Under the pieces are notes generated by a model, which had not been told where the DNA came from, made no database searches, and saw only the letters and a program-made list of their open reading frames with translations. Made by a program: the position numbers and the translations under genes. From positions 16,825-80,824 of the forward strand of contig NZ_BILV01000006.1 in NCBI RefSeq assembly GCF_004000745.1: a stretch of 64,000 bases of DNA. Direction: 5' to 3'. The stretch is from Paenibacillus barengoltzii NBRC 101215 (GTDB lineage Bacteria; Bacillota; Bacilli; Paenibacillales; Paenibacillaceae). This document shows, in pieces, positions 35,303 through 44,751 of the stretch; the stretch's first letter is position 1; the number at the start of each line of letters is the position of its first letter.

Positions 35303-37060
35303 ATGAAACCTTTCTTCCTCCGCAGAAGCCAGCTGAGCTTGCAGAATAAAGTCTTTCTAACCTTTGTAGCTCTGCTTCTGTTTATATTGGGTTGCTTTAT
35401 CGTCTACGTCAATCTGGTCGTCATCAAACCGTTGAAAGAGAAAACGGTGGAGGCCAAGCTGGCCGCAGTGACCAAGGTGAGCCAGCAGCTCGACGATTAT
35501 GTGGACAGTCAAAACCAAATGTCGCAGCGGATTTTGTCCAGCAAGGATGTCTTTACGATTCTGGAGCGGGGTTATCAAACCGACGCTAACCTCGAACGGC
35601 TGAATCAAAGCCGCAGGCTGAAGGATCTGATGTTCCAGGCGATCGGCCCCAGAATGAATATTAAGGACATGGTGATTTACGATAAGGCCGGACGCAAAAT
35701 CGTGTCCTATATTGGTTTACAAGGGGATGCGGCTTCGATCGAAGGTTATCTGAAAAAGAGTCTCATCGACGGAAGCTGGAGCGGCAGCGGTTATGTTCTG
35801 GAACGTCAGGGAGGGGCCGTTTCGTTTATTCGATCGATCAATAATCAGAACGGGACGGTATTCGGATACCTGAGCATCTTGTTGGATAATGCATACTTGC
35901 AAAGGATCACGCAAGGCGTGGGCAGCGGTCAGGTGTACATCCTGGACCAGAGTGGCCAGCCGGTGGTTGGAGATATCCCGAAGGAGCATGCCGAGTTAAC
36001 AACGCCACATTCAGTTGACGGTGTGCATGTAGACGATCACGGGAACTATGTGGCTTACGCCAGGTCGGAAAGCACCGGGTGGACAACCTATCTAGTGACG
36101 CCGAAGCAAGACGTACTGGGACCCGTCAACTCGGTCAAGTATTTGTCCATTTTGCTGATTACGGCGTTGATGCTGTTATCTTTTGTGTATATTTATTTTT
36201 CTTCGCGTAGTCTGCTGTTGCCGATCCGGAAGCTGCGCAGCCAGATTTGGCGGATCAGCTATAGCAATATGAATCTCAAATGGGACAACCCTACGCAAAA
36301 TAACGATTTAATTCTATTAAACGAGGCTTTTCAGGATCTGATGGAACGGCTGCAAGCATCGATTGAACGGGAGAAGATCGCCCTGCATGAGGAGGTCAAG
36401 GCGCGCAACTCTGCGCTCCAGGCCCAAATTGCACCGCATTTCATTCATAACGTACTGTATTTGATCAGCATCGCGGCCCAGGAGGGGAAGACCGACGTCG
36501 TCACCGATATGTGCAAGCATTTGTCGGACAGCTTACGCTACATCGTATCCTCTCCTTACGTGCACGTCACCTTAGCCGACGAACTCGAGCATACCCGGCA
36601 CTACTTGTCGCTTGTTCAACAAAAATACGAAGACGATCTCGAATGGGAGATCCATGCGGACGAATCGGCGCGGAACGTGCAGTTGCCGCGGTTGGTGCTT
36701 CAGCCTTTCGTGGAGAACTGTATCGAGCATGCGTTCATTCACTGTGACCCTCCCTGGCGGATCGAGATTACGGTGAAGCAGTTCAACGGGCTGTGGGCCG
36801 TGGAGATTAAGGATAACGGAGACGGGTTCCCGCCCGGGAAGATCGATGAAATCATGGATAACCTGCGGAAGAGCGAAGCTGTTGCCGGAGAGGGGAACGA
36901 ACGACCCGCCTCGATCGGCAACATGGGCATTGTGAACAGCGTCGGCCGACTGAAGTTAATGTACCAGAACCGGCTGTTCTTCAATCTGTTTAACCATGCA
37001 GATGGGGAAAAGGGCGCCACGGTCCAGATCATCGGATCGCTCACCAAGGACTTCTACTGA
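35303..37060 (+). CDS. YesM-type sensor histidine kinase of the second importer
   Basis: 585 residues. Membrane segments near 15-38 and 275-297 flank an extracellular sensor region. The kinase motif is IAPHFIHN with His379, where most relatives have NPHFLxN. The ATPase domain shows LQPFVENCIEHAF and IKDNGDGFPPG. The start at 35303 lies about 13 nt after AAAGGGGG. The regulator gene follows 16 nt after the stop. The substituted residues around the phosphoacceptor may be tolerated but deserve attention. Confidence 0.88.
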   Translation: MKPFFLRRSQLSLQNKVFLTFVALLLFILGCFIVYVNLVVIKPLKEKTVEAKLAAVTKVSQQLDDYVDSQNQMSQRILSSKDVFTILERGYQTDANLERLNQSRRLKDLMFQAIGPRMNIKDMVIYDKAGRKIVSYIGLQGDAASIEGYLKKSLIDGSWSGSGYVLERQGGAVSFIRSINNQNGTVFGYLSILLDNAYLQRITQGVGSGQVYILDQSGQPVVGDIPKEHAELTTPHSVDGVHVDDHGNYVAYARSESTGWTTYLVTPKQDVLGPVNSVKYLSILLITALMLLSFVYIYFSSRSLLLPIRKLRSQIWRISYSNMNLKWDNPTQNNDLILLNEAFQDLMERLQASIEREKIALHEEVKARNSALQAQIAPHFIHNVLYLISIAAQEGKTDVVTDMCKHLSDSLRYIVSSPYVHVTLADELEHTRHYLSLVQQKYEDDLEWEIHADESARNVQLPRLVLQPFVENCIEHAFIHCDPPWRIEITVKQFNGLWAVEIKDNGDGFPPGKIDEIMDNLRKSEAVAGEGNERPASIGNMGIVNSVGRLKLMYQNRLFFNLFNHADGEKGATVQIIGSLTKDFY

Positions 37061-37076
37061 ACGAGGAGGGCACAGC

Positions 37077-38606
37077 ATGTACAACGTCATGATTGTGGAA
37101 GACAGCAAGCCGATCTTGCGCAATATACGAACGCTGCTAGGTTCACTGGAGCTCCCGTTTCAGGTGACGGCTACAGCCGCCAACGGGGAGGAAGCGTTGG
37201 AGCTCATCCGGCAGCAGCCGGTAGACCTGGTGTTGACCGATATTCGCATGCCTAAGCTGGACGGCCTCGCGTTTATCGAAGAGGCGAAGCAGATCCGCCC
37301 GCAGTTGTTATTTATTTTGATCAGCGGATACAACGATTTCGAATACACGCGCAAGGCGATTAATTTGCAGGTATTTGACTATTTGCTTAAGCCCGTCGAA
37401 CGCAAGCAGTTGTTGGAAGTGATGGAAAGGGCGCTGGAGCGTCTCCACAGCCGGGTCCCCAGTGAAGCGGAGCTGTTTCAGGAGATTGTAGCTCCGGAGG
37501 TTTATGCGGATTTGCAGCTCGGGGATCAATTCCGCTATTACGGCAAGCTCTTGATCCTCATCCGGAGGCAGCCGTTTGCCGGCGGGCGGGAGCTCTGGAA
37601 TGCGGAGGAGCTTCAGCGCAGACTGGATGCTATGTTTGCTCCGCAGCTCTGCTGGGTGTTTCCGACGCAGGTGCCTGGTCAATTTCTTGCTATGGTGCAA
37701 AAAACGGCGGCGGACGCCTATTCCTCGGTGTATCAATGCCTGGAGTCTGTCCGCAAAACGCTGGAGGCGGCGGGGCTCGCGGCAACGATTGGCGGACAGC
37801 TGCAGTCCGGCGACCCGGATCGCCTGCCTGAACTGTATCACCGCATGTCGGGCATTTTGGACGAACGGCAGCCGGTTCATCAAGGCATCGTGGTAGACAC
37901 AGAGATTCCCCATGCGTTGGGTCATCTGGAGGGTTCTGAGCTGGATCGGGCAACTGCCGCAGCCTTTACTGAGCTTATCGTGGGGCGGAGGAAGGAGCAG
38001 TTCTTGTTAAAGCTGAACGAGCAGCTGGTCAAATGGTCGAGCGACAACATTCGGTTTGCGGAGCTGGAACGATTTGTTGCACTCTTGACCGATGCTTTCT
38101 CACAAGCGGGAGGCGATCAGGAGACCGGACATCGGCTGGAGCTCGAGACTTCTTCACGTCGTTTGCTTGATGCAGATTGTTTTGAGAGGTTTGGCGAGAA
38201 CTTGTTGGAATGGACGAAGCAATCCTTCGAATGGCTGCAGGCGCAGAACCGAAAAAGCGGTGAGGAGCTGTTTCGGCAGATTGAGGAATACGTCAGGCTC
38301 AATCTGTACTCGTATCTTTCGCTCGCCGATGTGGCGCAGAAATTTCACGTCAGCCCCTCGTATGTCAGCCGAGTCATGAAGAGGTATGCCCAAAGCACCT
38401 TCGTGCAATATTATACTGGCCTCAAAATCAAAGAGGCCTGCAGGCTGATTGCCTGCAAGCCGGAAATGCGAATTAAAGAGGTGTCTGATGCTTTGTCATT
38501 CAGCGATCAGCACTATTTCTCCAAAGTGTTTAAGGAGTACACGGGCTGCAGCCCTTCGGATTACAAGGAGCGTTGTCCTCCGAACAACCCGGACAACAGC
38601 TCGTAA
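37077..38606 (+). CDS. AraC-type response regulator of the second importer
   Basis: 509 residues from ATG 37077 ([12 protein letters not shown]) after GAGGAGGGC; the longer upstream frame overlaps the kinase gene. Receiver Asp55 in [12 protein letters not shown] and LLKPVERK lysine. C-terminal AraC domain with [13 protein letters not shown] and [17 protein letters not shown]. Likely activator of the divergent importer operon. Its last 46 bp overlap the 3' end of the minus-strand oxidoreductase gene. Confidence 0.9.
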   Translation: MYNVMIVEDSKPILRNIRTLLGSLELPFQVTATAANGEEALELIRQQPVDLVLTDIRMPKLDGLAFIEEAKQIRPQLLFILISGYNDFEYTRKAINLQVFDYLLKPVERKQLLEVMERALERLHSRVPSEAELFQEIVAPEVYADLQLGDQFRYYGKLLILIRRQPFAGGRELWNAEELQRRLDAMFAPQLCWVFPTQVPGQFLAMVQKTAADAYSSVYQCLESVRKTLEAAGLAATIGGQLQSGDPDRLPELYHRMSGILDERQPVHQGIVVDTEIPHALGHLEGSELDRATAAAFTELIVGRRKEQFLLKLNEQLVKWSSDNIRFAELERFVALLTDAFSQAGGDQETGHRLELETSSRRLLDADCFERFGENLLEWTKQSFEWLQAQNRKSGEELFRQIEEYVRLNLYSYLSLADVAQKFHVSPSYVSRVMKRYAQSTFVQYYTGLKIKEACRLIACKPEMRIKEVSDALSFSDQHYFSKVFKEYTGCSPSDYKERCPPNNPDNSS

Positions 38607-39601
38607 GAGCGCAAGCGGGCCTTGTGGTCGTAGATCTGGGCAGCGACGATGATTTCGTCGGCTTCGGTCTCGGCCAGCAGGTGCTCCAGCCGGTTTCGCA
38701 CTGTCTCGGGTGAGCCGATCGCCGAATAGCTGAGCTGGCGTTCAACCACGGCTTGCTCCTGCGGCGTCCAATCGAGATGATCCACCGGCGGGCTAAGCTG
38801 TGAGGTTCGCCGGCGGATCAGGTTCAAGAACTGCTGGTGCTGGGAGGTCGCCAAGCGGCGGGCCTCCGCATCGGTATCGGCGACGATCACGTTCACGCCG
38901 ATCATCGCATAAGGCTTCGCCAGCTCCGCTGACGGATGGAAGTGCGTGCGGTATAAATTGAGCGCCGGGAGCAAGTAATCCGGCGCGAAATGGCTGGCGA
39001 AGGCGAACGGCAGACCGAGCTGGGCGGACAGCTGCGCGCTGAAGCCGCTGGAGCCGAGCAGCCAGATCGGGATGTGTAAGCCTTCGCCGGGAATGGCGCG
39101 CACGCGCATCGAGGAACCGGAGACGGGCTGGAAATAATTCCGCAGCTCTGCGAGCCGCTCTGGAAAATCCTGCCCGTCACTGCCCGGCCCGCGGCGCAGC
39201 GCGTGCGAAGTCAGCGGGTCGGAGCCGGGCGCCCGACCCAGGCCGAGATCGATCCGCCCCGGGTACAGCGACTCGAGCGTGCCAAACTGCTCCGCGATAA
39301 CAAGCGGCGCATGGTTTGGCAGCATGATACCGCCGGATCCAACGCGGATCTTCTTCGTACCGCCGGCGATGTGTCCGATCACGACGGAGGTCGCCGAGCT
39401 GGCAATGCCGGGCATGCCGTGATGCTCTGCGAGCCAATAGCGGTGATAGCCCCAGTTCTCGGCATGCTGGGCCAGGTCCAGCGAATTGCGCAGCGATTCG
39501 GCCGCCGTGCTGCCGGCGGTAATCGGCGCAAGGTCGAGAATCGAGACCGGAATATGGGATAAACGATGGGATGAATCGTTAGTCTTACTTGAATCAGGCA
39601 T
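38561..39601 (-). CDS. LLM-class flavin-dependent oxidoreductase (luciferase-like)
   Basis: 346 residues beginning [20 protein letters not shown] after CCTAAGGAGG; the longer frame to 39688 has no ribosome site. Features of the alkanal monooxygenase-like family: [36 protein letters not shown] and [12 protein letters not shown]. Uses reduced flavin; substrate unknown. It is convergent with the response regulator gene and the two overlap by 46 bp, leaving no space for an ordinary terminator. Confidence 0.88.
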   Translation of the reverse strand: MPDSSKTNDSSHRLSHIPVSILDLAPITAGSTAAESLRNSLDLAQHAENWGYHRYWLAEHHGMPGIASSATSVVIGHIAGGTKKIRVGSGGIMLPNHAPLVIAEQFGTLESLYPGRIDLGLGRAPGSDPLTSHALRRGPGSDGQDFPERLAELRNYFQPVSGSSMRVRAIPGEGLHIPIWLLGSSGFSAQLSAQLGLPFAFASHFAPDYLLPALNLYRTHFHPSAELAKPYAMIGVNVIVADTDAEARRLATSQHQQFLNLIRRRTSQLSPPVDHLDWTPQEQAVVERQLSYSAIGSPETVRNRLEHLLAETEADEIIVAAQIYDHKARLRSYELLSGLFGGQRSL

Positions 39602-39724
39602 AAAATCTAGCCTCCTTAGGCAGGAATTGAGATACAAAAGCCTAATTTCTATTATAATCGAAATTTGAAGTGTTGAGCGAAAAAACAATAACCAATTCGA
39701 TAACAGTTTTTATAGGAGGAACTT

Positions 39725-41323
39725 ATGAGCGAACGTCCAATGATCACGAATCCGATTTTACGCGGCTTTAACCCTGATCCTTCAATCTTGCGAGTTGGGG
39801 ATGACTACTACATCGCGACCTCTACCTTCGAATGGTTCCCGGGCGTGCAAATTCATCATTCCCGAGATCTCGTGCACTGGCAGCTGATCGGCCACCCGCT
39901 GACGAGGGTGTCGCAGCTAGATATGCTGGGCAACCCCGGCTCTTGCGGGATATGGGCCCCTTGCCTCAGCTATGATAACGGGCTGTTCTACCTGATTTAC
40001 ACTGATGTCAAAAGCCGCCACGGCGCGTTCAAGGATACGCCCAACTATCTCGTTACTGCTCCGGATATCCGCGGCCCTTGGTCGGATCCGATCTATCTGA
40101 ACAGCAGCGGCTTCGACCCTTCGTTATTCCATGATGATGACGGGCGCAAGTGGCTGGTAAACATGCTGTGGGATCACCGGAAAGGGAAGAATCACTTTGC
40201 TGGCATCGTGCTTCAAGAATACGATCCGAAGCAACAGAAGCTGGTGGGACCGGTGAAAAATATTTTCCTAGGCACTGACCTTAGAGTAACCGAAGGCCCG
40301 CATTTGTATAAAAGAAATGGCTACTACTACCTGCTGACCGCGGAAGGCGGCACGCATTACGAACATGCGGTCACGATGGCCCGATCTCGAACGATTGACG
40401 GACCGTATGAAGTGGACCCCACCAATCCGATTCTCACCTCGGCGGGTAAACCGCATTTGGAGCTGCAAAAGGCGGGACATGCCTCGCTGGTCGAGACCCA
40501 GACAGGGGAATGGTACATGGTGCATCTGACCGGGCGGCCGACGAAGGACATCTATTGCACGCTTGGCCGAGAAACGGCGATCCAGCGCGGGGTCTGGACC
40601 GAAGATGGTTGGTTCCGGTTGGAAACCGGTGGGAATGAGCCGCAAGTGAAGGTGCCTGCTCCCGCCTTGCCGCCGCACCCGTTTGAACCGGAGGCGGAAC
40701 GGGACGATTTCGAGGCGGAGACGCTGGGGGTACATTGGAGCACGCTGCGTGTTCCAGCGACGGAGGATTGGCTGACATTGCGGGAACGTCCTGGCTTCCT
40801 GCGCTTGTATGGTCGTGAATCGATGAACTCGCTGTTCCGGCAGAGCCTGGTGGCGCGGCGGCAGCAATCGTTCCATTGCCTGGCGGAGACGGTGGTGGAG
40901 TTCGAGCCGGAGACGTTCCAGCAGATGGCCGGTCTGACCGTGTTCTACGACACGAACGATCATGTGTATTTGCGGATCTCCCGAGATGAGACGAAGGGCA
41001 AGAGTCTGAATTTGATCCAGACCAAATACGGCGTCTACGACGAACTGCTTGCGGAAGATATCTCGATTGAAGGGGCTTCGCGCTGCTGGCTGCGGGTCGT
41101 TATCGAACGCGAGCTGGCAAGCTTCTACTACAGCCTGGACGGGGAGACCTGGCATGCAGTCGGCGAAGCCGTTGACGTAAGCCACATGTCCGACGATCCG
41201 GCGGAGAGATTGCGCTTCACCGGCACCTTTATTGGCGTCTGCGCCCAGGATCTAAGCGGGATGCGCAAGCCTGCCGATTTCGACTATTTTATTTATAAGG
41301 AGCTTGATTCATTCTCAAAATGA
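39725..41323 (+). CDS. xynB: Beta-xylosidase, GH43
   Basis: 532 residues: a five-bladed GH43 catalytic domain followed by a beta-sandwich domain, the usual layout for cytosolic XynB-type beta-xylosidases. Catalytic residues: Asp18 in NPDPS (base), Asp131 in GFDPS and Glu190 in VTEGPHLYK (acid), almost the same positions as in Geobacillus XynB3. No signal peptide. ATAGGAGGAACTT precedes the ATG. It would finish xylo-oligosaccharides trimmed by GH10 and GH8. Arabinofuranosidase side activity is common in this family. Confidence 0.92.
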   Translation: MSERPMITNPILRGFNPDPSILRVGDDYYIATSTFEWFPGVQIHHSRDLVHWQLIGHPLTRVSQLDMLGNPGSCGIWAPCLSYDNGLFYLIYTDVKSRHGAFKDTPNYLVTAPDIRGPWSDPIYLNSSGFDPSLFHDDDGRKWLVNMLWDHRKGKNHFAGIVLQEYDPKQQKLVGPVKNIFLGTDLRVTEGPHLYKRNGYYYLLTAEGGTHYEHAVTMARSRTIDGPYEVDPTNPILTSAGKPHLELQKAGHASLVETQTGEWYMVHLTGRPTKDIYCTLGRETAIQRGVWTEDGWFRLETGGNEPQVKVPAPALPPHPFEPEAERDDFEAETLGVHWSTLRVPATEDWLTLRERPGFLRLYGRESMNSLFRQSLVARRQQSFHCLAETVVEFEPETFQQMAGLTVFYDTNDHVYLRISRDETKGKSLNLIQTKYGVYDELLAEDISIEGASRCWLRVVIERELASFYYSLDGETWHAVGEAVDVSHMSDDPAERLRFTGTFIGVCAQDLSGMRKPADFDYFIYKELDSFSK

Positions 41324-41339
41324 GAGGGGGTGTAAGAGG

Positions 41340-42071
41340 GTGTATTTACGAGAGATCACGCTGCTTAAAGAGAAGATGCCCTCCTTCCACGCATACCCTT
41401 TCTCGCTCCCGTTAGTTCGAAAGATGAACAAGCTGTATCTCCGCCGTCCAGTTACCTTTTTTGTTGGGGAGAACGGTTCGGGAAAATCCACGTTGCTGGA
41501 GGGGATCGCCTACCAATGCGGGTTTAATCCGGCTGGCGGTGGGAGAAACAACGTCTACGAGGTAGATCGATCGGAATCTGCGCTTGGAGACTACCTTCGT
41601 CTCTCCTGGAACCCGAAGGTCACGAATGGCTTCTTTTTGCGGGCGGAGTCGTTTTATTCGTTTGCCTCGCATATCGATGATGTTGCAGCAACCCGGGCTT
41701 ACGGCGGGGTGTCCTTGCACAGCCAATCGCATGGCGAGTCGTTCCTCAGCTTGTTCAAGCATCGATTTGGCAGCCGGGGCATTTATCTGCTGGACGAACC
41801 GGAGGCGGCCCTGTCTCCAGCCCGGCAGTTGTCCTTGATGCGGATTATCCATGACTTATCGGATCGCGCCCAGTTCATTATCGCCACGCATTCACCGATT
41901 CTGATGGGGTATCCGGACGCGGACATCTTAAGTTTTGATGGCGATCAGCTGGAGCAGATACGTTACGAGGATACGGATCACTACCAAATTACGCGCCGTT
42001 TCCTCGAAAACCGGAACAGTGTCCTTCGTACGTTGTTTGAGGATGAAGACGAAGGCGAAGACATCTCCTAG
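41340..42071 (+). CDS. AAA/ABC-type ATPase, stand-alone (COG3910-like)
   Basis: 243 residues from GTG 41340, about 9 nt after GAGAGGGGG; the longer frame overlaps the GH43 gene. Walker A is GENGSGKST, the signature region SHGESFLSLF, Walker B GIYLLDEPEAALSP and the switch His in IIATHSP. It is a soluble predicted ATPase rather than a transporter ATPase: it lacks the usual importer spacing and regulatory domain, so it probably does not energise the importers here. Function unknown. It ends in an acidic tail (EDEDEGEDIS). Confidence 0.8.
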   Translation: MYLREITLLKEKMPSFHAYPFSLPLVRKMNKLYLRRPVTFFVGENGSGKSTLLEGIAYQCGFNPAGGGRNNVYEVDRSESALGDYLRLSWNPKVTNGFFLRAESFYSFASHIDDVAATRAYGGVSLHSQSHGESFLSLFKHRFGSRGIYLLDEPEAALSPARQLSLMRIIHDLSDRAQFIIATHSPILMGYPDADILSFDGDQLEQIRYEDTDHYQITRRFLENRNSVLRTLFEDEDEGEDIS

Positions 42072-42089
42072 CGCAGCTAGGGCGCAATG

Positions 42090-42290
42090 GCGAATCAGCG
42101 GTCTAACGCTTGCCAGCAACGCTATTGGGCCAAAAACGGGGGCGATGAAAATCTAACGCTTATGAGAGAGCTTATTTGCTCGTTTCCCCTTCGAAACAAG
42201 GCCTTTTGGCGCAAATAAGCTCACTGGCAAGCGTTAGAAATAAAATCCCCCGTTTTTGGCCCCAATAAGCGCTGTGGCAAGCGTTAGCCG
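42090..42290. repeat. 201-bp palindromic repeat, family 3, copy A
   Basis: CTAACGCTT at 42103 and 42153, inverted AAGCGTTAG at 42229 and 42279: spacings 50, 76 and 50 bp, with an inner pair CTTATTTGC/GCAAATAAG. The two halves pair over most of their length, including CAAAAACGGGGG with CCCCCGTTTTTG. It is a direct repeat of 42547-42747 with about eight differences. It lies in the 775-bp gap between convergent genes. Confidence 0.88.
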
Positions 42291-42546
42291 AAACTGTGCG
42301 CGTTGCTCGGTGGGATTTGAAGCAGTTAGGAGTAACTATAAACATTAAAAGTAACTTGCGCGACGGCAACGTCAATCGTTGAGAATAGGGAACTCGCGGA
42401 GTAACTAAATTAGCGGCATTAGAGTCACAGGCGGAACAACAACTTAAGAACTGCAGGAATAGTAACCGGAATGACTGTGGCAGTGATAGTGACAGTGGCA
42501 ACAACAGCAACAAACAGTAACGACAGCCGAGACAGCTAAAGCAACA
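42291..42546. other. Unassigned sequence between the two 201-bp repeats
   Basis: 256 bp with no convincing gene, promoter or stem. The second half is rich in short AACAG and AGTGAC runs. Minus-strand open frame 42172-42513 runs into the repeat and looks accidental. Confidence 0.5.
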
Positions 42547-42747
42547 GCGAATCAGCGGTCTAACGCTTACCAGAAACGCTATTGGGCCAAAAACGGGGGT
42601 GATGAGAATCTAACGCTTATGAGAGAGCTTATTTGCTCGTTTCCCCCTCGAAACAGGGCCTTTTGGCGCAAATAAGCTCGCTGGCAAGCGTTAGAAATAA
42701 AATCCCCCGTTTTTGGCCCAAATAAGCGCTGTGGCAAGCGTTAGCCG
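42547..42747. repeat. 201-bp palindromic repeat, family 3, copy B
   Basis: Same length and orientation as copy A, roughly 96% identical by eye, starting 457 bp further on. Differences such as G/A in CTTGCCAG/CTTACCAG and C/T in GGGCGAT/GGGTGAT are point changes only. Confidence 0.88.
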
Positions 42748-42806
42748 GAGCTACGCACGTTACCTGGAAATGTCATGACACTTTTTCAGTTATGGTCTAA
42801 ACATGC

Positions 42807-42841
42807 AAACAGCCCCCGATCCATAGGATCAGGGGCTGTTT
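42807..42841 (-). terminator. Terminator of the third importer's permease operon
   Basis: AAACAGCCCC(C)GATCC pairs with GGATCAGGGGCTGTTT; on the minus strand it follows the permease stop by about 6 nt. Confidence 0.8.
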
Positions 42842-42846
42842 TATAA

Positions 42847-43677
42847 TTACCCTTTCACCGCGCCGGCGACAACGCCTTTGACGATGTATTTTTGCAAGAA
42901 GATAAAGACGATGATCGAAGGCAGCACCGCCATGACCATAGCGGTCATTGCATATTGCCAGTCGGAGGTGTATTGCCCAACGAAGGTGTATGCGGCCAGC
43001 GTCAGCGTTTTGGTTGCCGGCGAGCCGTTGACCATCAGCAATGGGAGCAGGAAGTCGTTCCAAATCCACATCACGTCGATGATGATGATCGTGGTCGTGA
43101 CCGATTTCAGCAGCGGGAAGATCACGCTGAAGAACAATCGGAAGCCGGAGGCACCGTCGATCGTGGCGCTTTCATCGATTTCCTTCGGAATCCCCTTCAC
43201 GAAGCCGTGGTAGATGAACAGGGCGAGCGGAGCGCCGAAGCCCCAGTACAGAATGCCAAGTCCCCACGTGCTGTCCGAGAGATGGAGGTTCTTCGCCATT
43301 TGCAGCACCGTCAACATGATCGATTGGAACGGAATCAGCATCGGCATGATACAGATAAAGTAAATGATCGAGCTGGCTTTGGATTTCGTACGGGCCAGCT
43401 TGTACGCAGCGATGGACGAGATTAATATGATCCCGGCCAAGCCGAGGATGGTGACGACCGCATTATTCAGGAACAGCCGCGGGTAGTTGATGAACTCCCA
43501 TACATAGCTGTAGTTTTCGAAGGCGAGTTTCTTCGGCAAGGCGATGACATCGGTCATGACCTCGGAGAAGCTCTTCAGCGAGTTGATGATCGTCAGGAAC
43601 AACGGATACAGGAACAGGATCGAGAGTAGCACCATCACGATTTCCAGGACGATGCGGCCTGCCGTATTCTTTTTCAT
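42847..43677 (-). CDS. Sugar ABC transporter permease, MalG type (third importer)
   Basis: 276 residues, six membrane spans, EAA loop DESATIDGASGFRLFFSVIFP and C-terminal QKYIVKGVVAGAVKG. Its start overlaps the stop of the MalF-type gene by 1 nt. The genes for binding protein and permeases of this importer are on opposite strands, separated by the kinase/regulator pair, an unusual layout. Confidence 0.9.
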   Translation of the reverse strand: MKKNTAGRIVLEIVMVLLSILFLYPLFLTIINSLKSFSEVMTDVIALPKKLAFENYSYVWEFINYPRLFLNNAVVTILGLAGIILISSIAAYKLARTKSKASSIIYFICIMPMLIPFQSIMLTVLQMAKNLHLSDSTWGLGILYWGFGAPLALFIYHGFVKGIPKEIDESATIDGASGFRLFFSVIFPLLKSVTTTIIIIDVMWIWNDFLLPLLMVNGSPATKTLTLAAYTFVGQYTSDWQYAMTAMVMAVLPSIIVFIFLQKYIVKGVVAGAVKG

Positions 43678-44564
43678 TACGCCTCAACCTCCCTGCGTTT
43701 GAAGATCGTTAGCTGAATCGCTGTAATAATCAGCACGGCGACGAACAGAATTAGCGCTTTCGCGGTACCATAGCCGTACAGGTTGTTCTGGAATGTGTCA
43801 CGGTAAATGTCGTACGCCACACTGTACGTCGTGCCGCCAGGGCCGCCGCCGGTCAAGGACAGGATGACGTCAAATACTTTAATCGAGTTGGTCAACGCCA
43901 TAAAGACGGAGATCGTAATCGATGGAGCAAGCAACGGCAGCGTTACGTTAAAGAATCTGCGGACTGGGCCTGCGCCGTCCACCGTGGCTGCTTCCTTCAG
44001 GTCATCTGGAACCGATTGCAAACCTGCAATGTAAATCACCATGTAAAAACCAATCGATTGCCAAATGGAGACAAACAGGATCGAAACAAAGGCAAGTCCA
44101 GGTTCACCCAGCCAGCTTAGATCAAATATGCCCCATCCGGTGCTGTCGCCAAGGGACTCAAAGCCTTGCATAAAGATGAACTTCCAGATAAAGCCGACAA
44201 TGACCAAGCTGAGAATGTACGGAATAAAGAAAGCGGCTCTCAGCCAGTTCGTCGTCTTCAGCTTCATATCCAGCACCAACGCCAGCAAAATCGCCAGCAC
44301 GTTGATGATTACGATATAAAGAATCGCGTATTTAATCGTAAACCAGGCGGCCTGCGAGAAGTTCGCGTCACCCATGAAAATTTGTTTGAAATTGTCCAGT
44401 CCGATAAATTTCGGATGCTTGGATATCCCGTTCCACTTGGTCAGGGAATAACGGATTGTCATGACAAACGGATAATAGAAGACCGCGATGATAGCTATCA
44501 GAATCGGCAATGTAAATACGCCAAACTCTAATTTCTCGCCCCGTTTTCTCCCTAGTTTGAACAT
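43677..44564 (-). CDS. Sugar ABC transporter permease, MalF type (third importer)
   Basis: 295 residues from ATG 44564, which follows AAAGAGGTGCC; the frame to 44627 is too long. Six membrane spans, EAA loop KEAATVDGAGPVRRFFNVTLP and GGPGGTT. First gene of the minus-strand permease pair, divergent from the kinase gene across a 187-bp promoter region. Confidence 0.9.
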   Translation of the reverse strand: MFKLGRKRGEKLEFGVFTLPILIAIIAVFYYPFVMTIRYSLTKWNGISKHPKFIGLDNFKQIFMGDANFSQAAWFTIKYAILYIVIINVLAILLALVLDMKLKTTNWLRAAFFIPYILSLVIVGFIWKFIFMQGFESLGDSTGWGIFDLSWLGEPGLAFVSILFVSIWQSIGFYMVIYIAGLQSVPDDLKEAATVDGAGPVRRFFNVTLPLLAPSITISVFMALTNSIKVFDVILSLTGGGPGGTTYSVAYDIYRDTFQNNLYGYGTAKALILFVAVLIITAIQLTIFKRREVEA

Positions 44565-44591
44565 AATGGCACCTCTTTTTCGTGACGTATT

Positions 44592-44672
44592 GGTATAAAC
44601 AGCGGTGTGACCGTCTCCCCTATACACTTGGGCTTTTTCGACTATAATGATTATAAAACAGCGGTTATGCCG
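44592..44672. promoter_or_regulatory. Divergent promoter region with a repeated motif
   Basis: TATAAACAGCGGT (44594-44606) recurs as TATAAAACAGCGGT (44652-44665), 58 bp apart in the same orientation. A TATAAT lies at 44643-44648. These are candidate binding sites for the AraC-type regulator encoded downstream. Confidence 0.45.
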
Positions 44673-44751
44673 TCAAAATGGATTTAAGAAAACAGTTAAG
44701 GGTAAAAAGGTGAACTCGCTTTTTCGCCCGAGGTACTAGAAATGAGGAGCT

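Noticed and set aside
41340..42071. ATPase of the nearby ABC importers
   Set aside because: It lacks importer-type ATPase domain order and is the size of stand-alone COG3910-like ATPases.
42172..42513. Minus-strand 113-residue open frame
   Set aside because: It runs through a palindromic repeat, is rich in Leu/Ser runs and has no ribosome site.
42090..42747. CRISPR array
   Set aside because: Only two long copies with internal symmetry, no short regular spacers and no cas genes.
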